From assembly GCA_013399695.1 (NCBI GenBank), contig VXAU01002071.1, forward strand, positions 1,434,362-1,498,361: a DNA stretch of 64,000 nucleotides, written 5' to 3'. The stretch is from Formicarius rufipectus (Eukaryota; Chordata; Aves; Passeriformes; Formicariidae). This document shows positions 1-11,735 of this stretch, piece by piece. A program made the position numbers and the translations under genes. Each line of letters begins with the position of its first letter. Positions within the stretch are counted from its first letter, which is position 1. A model generated the notes under the pieces. The model searched no databases. It was not told where the DNA came from and saw only the letters and a list, made by a program, of their open reading frames with translations.

Positions 1-3000
1 TCTGACTGAGCTCCACTCACTCCCACTCCAAAACAGCAACATTTCTTCTTCTTCTATCAAGAGCTGCAAAAATCTTTGGCCCCAATTCTGGTGCTGCTTA
101 TGTAATCTCTGTGCTGAAGGATGCCCAGCACTTCTCCTGGCGTGAGCCTGGCTGGCTGGGGGTGGACGTGGGAGCCCAGTCAGACCTGCTGCGTGTGGAA
201 CCAGCCCTGTGATGGTCTCAGCTTGCCCAGGCAGCACATCCAGTGAGGAAAAGGGGCTGGTGCAGCCTTGGAGTCATCAAATCACTCTCATCCTGCAGGG
301 CTGATTTAATTGAAATGCACTGAGCTTTCATACATTAAAAAAACCCAAGCGTCTCCCTGACACCCAGACAATTAATGCTTCAGGACTGAATTATAGAGCC
401 ACTTTTCCTCCACATAACCAGCACTTTTCCTGTAAGGCTCAGTCTTTGCCTCTGAAAGCAGGAAAGCAGGGATTTTCTGCACATGCAGGGGTTGTTGGTG
501 TGGGCTCTGTGACAGACTCAATATTGAAATGGGCCATTTTTAAACAGGAGGCTCTTGGTGACCCCACGTTTGTCACTGCATTGCCATTACCCCCTTGCCC
601 TCTGCTGGCTCACTGGGGGTCCCAGCCCTGGCTGCACCACCAGTGGTCAGCAAAGCAGCCAAAGACCTGTCACGACAACAACATGACTGATTCCACTTCA
701 ATAATTTATTCTGGGGGTTGTTTTGTCGTATTTTTTTTTCCCCTGGTAGCAACTGCTAATTGAATTTGTCCGTCTGTGAAAAGCAAGAGGCAGCTCACGC
801 TGGGCAGTGGCTGAGAAGAGCCACAGTGCACGTTCCCTCACCTTGGTCGTGCTGGTCCTGCCAGTGCTGACCCAGCACAGCACCCAGGGCTCATCTGGGG
901 GAGGACATGGTGTAACTCTGCCAGCACCACACAGACCCACTGCTATTCCCCTCCTGGAGCCCCACGTAGCTCCACTAATGCAGCACATCTCCATCTCAGC
1001 AGCTTCCAGCCCTACCCGAGCCTTGCTCAGCTTGTGGGCAGAAACGGTGCCTGTTTGCTGCAGCAACATGAGAAATGAATTTCTGCTTTAAACAGGGTCA
1101 GAACCATTTCTCTTTTTCCCTCTGAGCTATTTGAGAGCAGGTGCAGCGGGAAGAGAGCCTGAAACAGCTCCTAATAACCACCCCTAAATCATGTGGTTAG
1201 AGAACTCCAAGAGCATGGAAGCAAAGTTTCTTTATCCTTCTCTCCCCCGGATTGGGCTGTGCAACTGTTGCTCCTGTGCCTTGTGGGAGTGAAATCAAAT
1301 GTCAAATATTCTGCTTTGGAAGAAGTTGGCAATGAAACATGAAAGGCTCATGGAGAGCTCAAAAGGAGTGCGGAAAAACTGGAGCAAAGCACAGACAGGG
1401 CTGGGCCAGGAGCCAGGGGAGAGGCAAGCACTGTGCCTACAACCACAACTCCAGATTTGAGGCTGAAGTGACTACTTTCCCTAATGCATTTCAGCACAAA
1501 GCTGATCCTAGCTGCTGCTAGCACAGAAGGGAGATGGGCTCCGTGCCGAGATGTTACATCTCTTTGTTGGGAAGCATCCACACATCTCAGTTTATTCAGC
1601 ATACTCACAGTCCCACACAGCTCTGCTGGGCTGCACCCAAAGCCACAGCCAGAAGGGCTCAGGACCTGCCACCCATCACGACTGGAGAGCAAAGTTCTTG
1701 CCTTAATTCCACCAAAAAAAGCCCACCCCGTTTTCTGAAAGGCATGTTTTGACACAGGCACGTGTCCTGCTCCTTTCTCAGGAGATGTTTAGGATCCCAG
1801 GCTCTGGACAATCCTCCCCCAGCACGTTAACGTGCAGCACATCGACAGCAAGAACAGCTGCTCTCTGTGGCATTTTCCTCTGGCAGAATTTCAGTTTGTT
1901 CCAAATTTCAAGACTTCAGGAGACATTTTTTACTGTATATTCTGAGCATTTCTCAGGACACTTCCCTCCATTTACAGCCTCAGCCCTCTGAAGTCTCTGG
2001 ACCTCTCCCCTCCTCTTGGTGCTGACCCCTTTTCAATCATCAGCTTCCTTTATAGAACACTCAGGAAAAAATATGTTCTCCCCTCCACTTTGCTGAACGA
2101 TCACGTTGCCAGGGTGAGGGCACTGGGGTCACAGGAGCTGACAAAATCCATATGCAACGGTATGCTGGGACTTTTGGACCTTGCCTACAAGGGCAAAAGG
2201 CAAACCCTACAGCAAGTCCTGCAAGGAATGAGGGACAACATCCCCCAGATCCTGGAGTCTCCCCAAGGCAAGTGCTTTGGCTGAAAATGGAATTAACGTT
2301 CCAGGAATATTTGATTATTTGCTAATTCTCTTCACATCTTTTTGTTTCGCAATTAAGCAAATTAGTGCTTTGATGAATATTAAGATGCTCTCGCCTCATA
2401 AAAGATGAGTTGGAGGCATTCCCACTGGATTTTCCTCCTCATGAAAACAGTTCCTCAACTGTTTGAGATACACACTGGACTGTTCCCTCTGTGGTGAGAG
2501 CACGAGGCTTCTGCAGGAAGTGGCCAAGCATTAACATGTTAATAAAATAATTTGATTTCAAAGTTTGTGTATATTCTTATTATTACCATCTAATCCAAGT
2601 CCAAGCTGGAAAGGGATCCTAAATTTGTGGCTGTTCATGGCAGTGTCTATCACTGAGTTGCTATAACAAGCACAAAATGCCTCCTTCAACCACAGGGACT
2701 CCTTCACTCGAGTCTTCTAGCAAGGAGAAGACTTTGTTCTCTTCTAAAGCATTTATTCCCTGCCTTTAAATGACTTTAGAACCAAGTTGAGGATTTCCCA
2801 GGTGTTTTTTTTTTTTTCTGTTTTGATTTGCTCGAGTTTAGCCAAACAGTTTGGCTGGGTTTGGGAGGGGCTGGAAGCTGCCAGTGCAAGGTGAGCTGGC
2901 AGGACAGCTGCTCCCTCCCTGCCTCCATCAGTCCCTTCCTCATCACTTCACACCGATACCTCTCCACAGCATCTCTCGGAGCAGGTGGGAAGGAGGACAG

Positions 3001-4126
3001 CTATTTGTTTACCAGCAGATGTGGAAGGCTGTAATGACCAGAGGGTTAACTCACCACAGAACAATTTAACAGCATCCAGACACCTTCAGGTGCAACCCTG
3101 CTCCTGCCTCTGCCATCCCACAAGGCAGCAGCTCCACTAATCTGAATTACACAGTTGTGAGTGAGAGCCAATAAAATGCTCAGCAGAGCCACTGAACCCA
3201 GAGATCTGGTTTAACAGTGGGGACCTCATGTGGTTTTGTGTCTCAGAGAAGAACAGAAGGTCCTAGATTATTTACATCATGCTGGCTCCCCTAAGCAAGA
3301 CTCCCGTGGACTGTCAGCTATCAATTCCCATCCTAATCATTTGGGTTGTGCTTTTTCTGTCCAGGGTGGGCACCACCCTCGGGGCAGCAGCAGAACTGGC
3401 CCAGTGATGGATGGCACAGAGCAGACTCAGTGTTAATGGGGCTTGGTTGCCCCCTCTGTGCACTCAGAGCAAGCCTCTCACTGCATTTGGTTCCCCCTCT
3501 GTGCAGCGAAATCACTCACTACAACCACTTCAAATATACTGGTAAATATACAAACAAACAACAGATCAATAAAGCCATCATCAATTCAGATAAATTCACC
3601 CATTTCAGGAAGAATTTCTGGTCAGGCATTGGAAAGGGCTGCCCAGGGAGGTGGTTGAGCCCCCATCCCTGGAGGTGTTCAGGAAACAACTGGATGTGGC
3701 ACTGAGTGCTCTGGTCTGGGTGACAAGGTGGGGATCAGTTGGACTTGATGACCTTGGAGATCTTTTCCAGCTTTAATGATTCTGTAATTCTGTGTTAAGG
3801 GATGCTCACACAAAGCCATGAGAACGCCCAGCCTGCCAGCCTTGCTGCACGAGGAGCAAATCTGGAATGCTTGTGGCTCTGGATTTAGGTAGGGATGGGT
3901 CAGAGCCCCAGATCACCCAAACCAGCAGCGCAGCTCAGATCACAGCCAAGAACAAGCAGGTACAACTCCCTCCTCTGAGCACTGACGACAATCTCTGGTC
4001 AGAAATCTTCCTGTCCCAACCCTGGCACTATGGGGCTGGAGACACAACCTCAGCTCCATGAGCTCCACCAACACATTCCTCGTGGAAGGAAGCCACAGCC
4101 GTGGAGATAAGGAAGCAAACCCTCAC
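1..4126 (-). other. PLXNA2: PLXNA2 intron after third coding exon (partial)
   Basis: Intronic DNA running off the left edge, beginning with the GTGAGG donor at 4126. It contains one CR1 3' fragment (about 3605-3795) and an AT-rich, regulatory-looking block near 2290-2420. A short open stretch at 2090-2284 is not recognisable. No exon encoding the cysteine-rich PSI domain was found on the minus strand. Confidence 0.85.
3605..3795 (+). mobile_element. CR1 LINE 3' fragment
   Basis: Truncated copy ending in the typical CR1 tail (GACTTGATGACCTTGGAGAT, then TTTTCCAGC and ATTCTGTAATTCTGTG). It begins near GGAAAGGGCTGCCCAGGGAG. 5' truncation is the usual fate of this family in birds. Confidence 0.88.
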
Positions 4127-4261
4127 CTGGCGCTCCGACATGACGTACAGGTACTTGTGGTCGATGGAGAAGGCCATGTCTCGAAGCACTGGGCTCCCGT
4201 CCTTGAAGACTGTCACCACCTCGTACTGAATGCCACCGTGGGGAGGACCATCTGCTCGGAT
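4127..4261 (-). CDS. PLXNA2: Plexin-A2, third coding exon (residues 458-502)
   Basis: A 135-bp exon encoding 45 residues from IRADGPPHGG to YLYVMSERQ, the closing strands of the sema domain. In mammalian plexin-A2 the domain ends about six residues later and the first PSI domain follows, so the propeller is virtually complete in this window. The acceptor is TTGTGCTCCTTGCAG|ATC, with a plausible branch site (TCTAATC) about 25 nt upstream. The donor is CAG|GTGAGG. Both ends are phase 0. No PSI-domain exon could be found further left, so that exon lies more than 4.1 kb downstream. Confidence 0.95.
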
Positions 4262-4888
4262 CTGCAAGGAGCACAAACAGATTAGAGGTGATTGCACAGC
4301 AGCCAAATTCCGGGTTTATTTTGGGGGATGGAGAGGAGGAGGAGAAGGATGAGGTAGGAAAGGGAATGTGATTCAGAATCTCAGCTCACAAGCCGGAGAG
4401 AGAGCAAAGAGCCAGCAGGCAAAGCGTGGGGGCAGGACTGAGAGCAAAGGTTCCTTCTCCACTGATGTTGGTGTGATTGTCCCAATCCATGAGAAATATC
4501 AAGAAAGATGGGTAGCACAAGGTGAGCACAGAGACTGCCAGAGTGCTGTGACTGGCCACTGGCACCCAAGACTAGCAGAGATTACAGTGAACTTTATAGG
4601 TTCTCTCTAAAATAAGCCTGAAAGAAAACCACAAGGCTCTACAGGCAACAGCAAAGCCAAGATACTGCAGTTTTTTAATTGCCTAGACGCCTACCCAATG
4701 GCACTCAGACAACCTCCATCACCTCTTGGTGCCACAGAAACCTCCTGGCAGGGTCATCCCTGCCTAAACACTTGGAGAGCTGCTGCCCCTTTCATAATGG
4801 CAGGATTCAGTGAGGCAGACCCAGCAGGGTGAGCAGAGAACTCACACAGCACCACATGGCCTGCTCCGTTTGATGGGCTCCATCCTTC

Positions 4889-4973
4889 CCTCCATCCATC
4901 CATCCATCCATCCATCCATCCATCCATCCATCCATCCATCCATCCATCCATCCATCCATCCATCCATCCATCC
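4889..4973. repeat. (CATC)n microsatellite
   Basis: About 21 uninterrupted copies of the tetranucleotide CATC over some 85 bases. It stays open in several frames and creates artificial Ile-His-Pro-Ser or Met-Asp-Gly-Trp repeats that are not proteins. It lies about 630 bp inside the giant intron from its 3' splice site. Arrays of this length are usually length-polymorphic. Confidence 0.98.
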
Positions 4974-7900
4974 CTGCTCCTGCAGGAAAACCTGCCCAAG
5001 CTGTGACAAACCCCATCCCTGCCAGCAGACGAGGACGTGCCATCTCTTCCCAAAGTTAATAATTGATGGCCTCGGGGGCTGCAAGAGGGGAAGGGAGGAG
5101 GATAAACAAACTATTGACATTGTCTTTCCCACCAGGAGTTGCAGATTTGCAGAGCCACTTGACGGCCACATGGAGTGTGCAGAGCAGAGAGCTCTGGCAG
5201 GCTGGGAACGCTCCTGTCAAGACCAGGGAACACGGGGGGCTGGAGGCCCTGGAAAAGCCTCTTCCCACAAAGATGCCATCTGCTCTCCAGCCTCACACTG
5301 GGCTGTGTTCCTGCATCCCATTCCACTGCTCAGTCCCACACTGCCTGGCTGCGGCACGGAGGGAAAGGAGGAACAGTCCAAACCCTCAGAAGAGGCAGGA
5401 TGGAGCAGCAGAGGGGATGTCTGTCTGCCCTGGCTCGTGGCCTCAGGAGCTGAGAGAGCAGGCTGATAAGCATCTTTAGATTTATCTGAGAAATGTGCCC
5501 CCCAGGTGGAAATACAAGGGTATCTTCCTGCTCGTAGAGGGATGCTGCTCACCCTGCACCCTCCTCCAAATAAATCCTCTTCTTGGAAAGAGCCCTGGTG
5601 CCTCCTGCCATGCAGAGACATGTTGGGTACACAAATGCATTTATTTTCTGGATTTCTCTCTTTTTCTCCTTACATTCTGAGTGTTTAGTGCTACAAAAGA
5701 ACATCAGGTGGGAATGTGAGTGGTCTGGTTGAACACCCACAGTTAGGCAAAAGGAGCCTCTGGCAGGATTAAGCTGCCAGCCCCCATGCCTGCCTCAAAA
5801 GCCCTGAATGTTCAGAAAGCAAAATCCCCCAAAAAGGCAGAAGGTCAAATCCTGCTTTAATTCCACCCGTGGGAATTAGGATCTTCACTGCCCTCATGGA
5901 GCACTGAGAACTCCAGGCAGGTTCACACCAGTAGGAGACCAGTGCCTTGCTGGGGGCTGCAACCTGAGCCTCCCACGCCGCTTTGGGAGCCACCAGCCTG
6001 CACCACGGGCATGGGGACAGGGCAAAACCACCCCAGGAATAGCCAGCAGGAACAGGGGGCTGTCAGGGATTCACAGCCACTTCCACGTGAGCACCTGATT
6101 AATGGCCAAGCGGGAATGGAAACGCCGGACATGAAGGAGCAGCAGCCTCTGTGAAAAACAACTGTTTTGCAGAGCTCCCTCAGGGCACCGGCAGCTCGTT
6201 AAATCGAGCTCCTTTGTAGTAATGAGGTCAGACAGGGCTAATAAAGAGAGATACCACCGGACAAGCCTTGTGCAGGCCAATTCCAACTGGGAATTGAGGC
6301 TCTGGGCTGGAGGCAGCACCACGTGCTCCCCCAGCCTGCACGAGTGCTTGGTGCTGTGCCTGGCACGGGTGTCTTGGGGCATGGCCACCACATGGTGCTG
6401 GGTGCTGCCTGCCTCCTCCTGCCCTTCCCAAGGCAGGGGAGCAGCCTGGGGTCTCTCTGTTGAGGTGGGATGGCTCAGAGCACAGCTCAAGGGGAGCTGC
6501 TCCACGTGCTGTGGTGGGTGTTAAACCCCTCGGGTGCCCCCCAGCCCCCTGCCCACAGCACAGTGCTGAGAGGCACCCACTGCCAGCGGGATGCTCCACT
6601 GCATCTCCTCCTCGGGGTTTGGTTTCCATGCCAACAAATGATGATGTCAGAGAAGAGCGATGGTTCCCGCGAATGTGGAAGGAGAAAGGATCATCCCCAC
6701 AGCAGGAAGCTCTTTGCTGACGTTTGGAGAGAGGAATAATTCCTCTGCCAATGTATTGGTGACCTCCTGGGGCCAAACAAGCCCTGACCCATCCCTAGGA
6801 CAGCAGTGTGGTACCAACCCTGCAAGTTCAGGCTCGTCCTGAGCTCAGGAGTGCTGGAGAGGGATGGGGCTGGGCTGTGGTGATCCTGTTCCATTACATC
6901 CCCCTAACCCCACCTGTCTGTCTTCTCCCACAACACTCTGATGGGAATGGGAAGGGTTTAGGAGAGCGATAAAGGGAAGTGGAGCAGGTGGGAATGGGTG
7001 GGAGCACAGTGAAATAGGGAAGAGGCAGCGAGGTGGAAACCAGGACCAGAGGTATGTCCAGAAGGACAGTAGAGACCAAGAGGAGAGGTTGCAGGCCCCC
7101 ACACCTGGACATGAATTGGAGAAGCCATTTGGACAGATACAGCACTTCCCTCCATCGCTCCTGATGGATGTTTACAAATCTGGCTTGAAAAGTGCCTAAT
7201 GACATAATCTGCAAATCCAAACATCATCCCTGGCTCAGAGGATGCCGGGCCAAGGCGAAAGCCCCATGTGGTGGAGCAGAATGCTGCTCCATCCAGGGAG
7301 CTGCAGCCCTTCAAAGGCTCTGCTCAGATGGATCCCTCTAATACCCCCACAATGCAGGCTGCAGGCATAAGCTCTGCATTATCTTCTGAGATTAGGAAAA
7401 TACCATATTGTGTCACGTATATGTTGCAGTGTAGCTCCTGTGTAGGAGCCATTCAAGGATATAATATGACATGAAGCTCCAACACACCTATTGTACTAAA
7501 GTTTCCCTTAGGTATTTTGTTCAGCCAATGGCAGAGGTAAAATATATCTGCATTCCCTTCCAGTTTCTCCCAGCAGGCTCCCATTAGAAGACATTGGATC
7601 TCTTTGTAGGAACTTTCCATGATTAAATTACCTGTCTGTTTTCATCACGAGTGTTTCCACGAGGCTGACTCATGATGAAATGCCTGATGTCAGAAAAACA
7701 GCTGAATAAGTCCATGCATGAAGGGACTGATTCCCCAGCCTGGATGCTACATCAAGGCCACCCATTAACCCCTCAAGAACTGCAGCTTCTGCCCACATGC
7801 ACAGGTGCCTGGTGGGTCCCAAAGCACTTTGGATTCCCAGGGTCAGGAGCACAACACACTGGCTGAACTTCCTTTTTGTTTGTAATGGCAACAAAGTGAA

Positions 7901-8784
7901 AAGCTCAGACAACCCTGGAGCCTTAGGACTGCTCCTTTCATGTTAGGCTTTCTAACCCTTCAGGGTGAATAAATACTATCCAATAACATGGCATTTGTGT
8001 AAAATGGATGTTTTGAGAACTGTATCCGCTCTGGGAATGTGCACTGGAGCGTTACTGCCTGAAATAGAACCCAAAAACAAGGAGCAGCCTTCACTGCCAG
8101 GGTGCATCTGCAGAATTGCCACTTCTTTTGTCATTTACACCTGCACATCTCAGCTCTTGGGCATTTCCCATAAAGCTCTAGGAAGGATTTATTCCTTCTG
8201 TACTGGAAATTTAGCAGGAAGACTGTTCCTGGCAACAGGTTTCTGAATCAGGCTGGAGCACAGTTTAGTTTCAACAGCCTTTCCCTACCTTTTTCTGTCT
8301 GTGGTTCTTGCAGGGTCCTTCCTACCTAGACCTGGTACTAAAGAAAAGCTTCCACAAGGAAGAGGCTTAGTGATGTCAGAGCTCCCTAAAGACAGGACAA
8401 GATAAATAAAAACCAGCCCAGATTTCCTGTGTGCCTCATCCAAATAGTCTTTGCAAAAAGGATTTACTTTTGCTAATCCAGTTGAATTCAACCTGGGATG
8501 TTCTACATTCACACCAGGCAGAAAAAGAGGTGAGATGCACATCTCAGGATCATCACAAGGCTACCCACACTGGCTGCTGATGGTCCTACATCCTCTGACA
8601 CCCACAGCAATCTCCAGGAGGGGAGAATCCAGAATAGAAAATGCAAATCATTACCCAAGAAGTTTCCAAGAGCCCTTCAGACCCTTTATGAAATTCTTCT
8701 GCGAGTAAAGCACCTCTTAGACTCCCTCAGAGCACTGTTAACATCTCGATTGGCCCCACTTCCAGGTTGTTAATAATCCCAGGG

Positions 8785-8870
8785 AAGCCAAGAGGTTTGC
8801 TGAGGATTGCACAGCCAGTCCACAGCACATCTGGGACCTGAATTTGCTAATGCAGATGTGCAGGGCACAT
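8785..8870 (-). mobile_element. MIR-like SINE relic, reverse
   Basis: AAGAGGTTTGCTGAGGATTG, CACAGCCAGTCCACAGCACA and TCTGGGACCTGAATTTGCTA resemble the reverse MIR core. It is strongly diverged. Confidence 0.5.
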
Positions 8871-10949
8871 CGACAGGATCCCTCACTGTGTCTCCATCCG
8901 CAGCAGGAGAAGCCCAGCCCTGAGGAACTGCCCCTGCACACCTTCTGCAGGCAGGAACACCAGGAGTGTGACTCGGCTCACTGATCTCCATGGGGGAAGT
9001 CTCCCCCTTGAAATTACAGTGAAATAGTAATGCCATTAGGTATCTTTCCTTTAAATCACAGATACGTCTGTGAGGAAGTTAATGACAAGCCTTACATGCA
9101 CATTCAATTCAGATCAGCATATCCAATTAACTTCATTACCTGCAGGCTCCCTCATATCCCAGTCTCTTTCTCTCCTGTCACAATTTCTTTATGCATTTCT
9201 CCCAAATTAGGATAGAATATGTCTGTCACAGTGGGCATCACCTTTATCTTTGCCCCAAAGACATCCTGAGGAAGCCTGCATAGATGGGTTCACTCCAGAA
9301 AGTCATGGCTCTGTCAGGCTGAGGGGCTCGGAGCCAAACAGCTCCTCAAACCCAAATGATCTGGTCTCTGAGGGAGGAGAAAATCTATCCCTTCCCAAAT
9401 TATGCTGTCTAACTAAACAGTAAATATACTCACTAATCCCTGCTGGGGTTGCCCTTACAAAACCCAGGTGAGAAAAGTCACTTTGGAGAAGGGTTTGTTG
9501 CAGGGAGCTCTGCTTGTGCACAGGCTGTGTTGCAACCAAGGTTTTCCTCAAGTGCTGCCTTACCAGTGCCAGGAGCATTCCCTAAATTCCTGCAGGACCA
9601 GATCTTTCTTTCATAAAGTGCCTGAGAGGGGCACTTCATTGAGCAGGGCAGTTGTGGGCAGCAGAGTGATGGGCAGCAGAATGAACCAGTGGGACCAGTG
9701 ACAAGCAGCTGGTGGCATCACATCAGCCTCTCATGTGCCACTGCCCAGGACACCGTGTGAGGACTTGAATTCAAGAGCAGTCAGTAAGTCAGTGACAGTG
9801 GTGTGAGCACCCAGACACTCCCCCCAGCTCCCCCTTCCTTCCAGGGAGGGCCACACGGGTGACACTGCTCTGCAAGTCCTGGTGTCTTGGGAACTTCAAA
9901 GAGAAATGCAAGTCCCATCCAAGCAAAGCCAGCGGTGCATCCCAACCTCTCCCTCCTGCTCTGGGCACAATGCACACAAAGCATCAAGGCAGAGCCACAG
10001 CCACCTTCTCCGCTCATGTTTTCCTGGTCCTAATCCCCCTTCTTGGAGAGCTTTCCCTCCTCCACTCCCTCCCTGGACTTAAGGGAAGCTGCAGGTGCAA
10101 GGAGCAAAACCCACTCTGTCCCTGTCTTGCTTGGAGCTCACCTTCCCCAAGAGCTGGTGCCCTCAGTCAGAGAATCCCTCATTTCCAGGTCCTGCAAACA
10201 CTCCTGCCTGTGCAGCTGGATGCCTGAAGTTACTCCTTCAAAAAGGGATGGGGCAGAGGGAAGCAGGAGCTGGGAGGCAAGTCCAGGCAGTGGAAGGGAA
10301 CGTGGGTTGGTGCCTGCACATCCCTGTACAGTGCAGGGAGAGGCAGGGTGGGTTCCAGCCTCGGTTTATTCTCATCAGGCTTCATGACCCGAATTATTTA
10401 TAGATCTGAGCTTCCCGTGAATTCAATACTCATGTCAAAAACGTCTCTGTGTATCTGTTTCACACCCACATGTGTTTCCCATCTTTTCTGTTTGGGAAAC
10501 GTCAGCTACGTGTTCAAAGCCACAAGCTGGGAATGTGCAGTTCCCCAGAGGAAGCAGGAGGTGGAGGAATTGGGGAAGAGCCCTCGGGGCTGCGGCGGCT
10601 CCGCAGGGAGCGCGGCTGTGTCTGCAGCACCCACAGCCCTGCCGAGCACAGAAACGGGCATGCAGCAAACCAACCAACCAACCAACCCAAATGAACTCGC
10701 CCTTCCAGCATCTCCAGCACTGAGGATGGAGAACCACTCCTACAAGGAAGGTTTCCTGCCTCGCCCTGTGTGACAAGTGGCTGCAACCAGCCCAGAACCA
10801 GCACATGTGACTAAAACAGGGACCTGAACGACCTCAGTACCATTTTGAAGAGCTTGATCCCTCCTATGGGGAGACCAGAGTTTTCAACCCACCACTCCTT
10901 CTTTGCTAAAGCTCAGGTCACACTCAGGGCTGTTGCATCAAGTAAGTTT

Positions 10950-11090
10950 GGGCTGCCCCATCCCTGGAAGTGTCCAAGGCCAGGTTGGACGGGGCTTGGA
11001 GCACCCCGGTCTAGTGGAAGGTGTTCCTGCTCATGGCAGGGCGTGGAGTGAGATGACACTTAAGGTCCCTTCCAACCCAAACCATTCTCA
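10950..11090 (+). mobile_element. CR1 LINE 3' fragment
   Basis: Carries GCTGCCCCATCCCTGGAAGT, CCAGGTTGGACGGGGCTTGG and CCTTCCAACCCAAACCATTC, all part of the 3' untranslated end of avian CR1. The terminal ATTCTATGA repeat is eroded. Confidence 0.88.
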
Positions 11091-11514
11091 GGCTCCAGGA
11101 TCTGTTTCAACAGCCCCACCAGTCCCCTGGCTAAAAACAACCAGTTGCCACAGCAAGGTTCAGGGTGCTGCTTTGGGGTGCACCAAGTAGGTTGGGCACC
11201 TGGATCTGCCACAGGGAGAAGAGCTTTCAGGACCACAGTCCTTGCCATTCCCAGGCAGAAAGAGGAGCTTGAGAGGAGAATCCCTTGCTGTCCATCTGAA
11301 GGCTTCCGGAGGTGAAAGAGCCAATTGCTGGGTTGAAGCAGCAGCTCAGACATTCTAACAGGTACCAGATCTTAAAAGGAGATTGCCACTGAACTCTTCT
11401 TTCTCTCTAAGGCTTTATTTCCTTCTTCCATCCTTCTCTTCCCTCCACCCTTCTGCAGAGCTGATCCTCCAAGATAAAGCAGGGAGGATGGTACAGAGGC
11501 ACCATGCAGAGACT

Positions 11515-11735
11515 AATCAGCAGCCCCCATGTCTTTAATTTATTACTGCATGAGAGGCTCGTTTAGAACAAAGCTGCCAGTTCAGAAGATCATCCCTTTA
11601 AAAGACTTTTTATTTGAAAAGCTGTCAGCTCACACCTTGTCACAGCCCTACTTGCAGCAGCAGAACTTTAATAACATGCCACCTCATGCAAATGAGCTGC
11701 TAATTAATTAAGTAGTATTCTTCCGGGGATGGATT
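11515..11735. promoter_or_regulatory. Candidate regulatory block (octamer plus TAATTA)
   Basis: AT-rich sequence with a perfect octamer ATGCAAAT (11686-11693) eight bases from TAATTAATTA (11701-11710), the classic spacing of POU and homeodomain sites. It is repeat-free and unlike its flanks. Enhancer function is inferred only from motif content. Confidence 0.3.

Noticed and set aside
1..4126. Search for the next plexin exon (PSI domain)
   Set aside because: No minus-strand frame with the spaced cysteines and tryptophan of a PSI domain was found, so the exon must lie outside the window.
4754..5466. Several overlapping frames of 70-218 codons near 4.8-5.4 kb
   Set aside because: They are held open by the CATC array (Ile-His-Pro-Ser or Met-Asp-Gly-Trp repeats), not by coding constraint.
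10575..10630. Small CpG cluster
   Set aside because: Fewer than ten CpGs over 50 bases with no extension; too small for an island.
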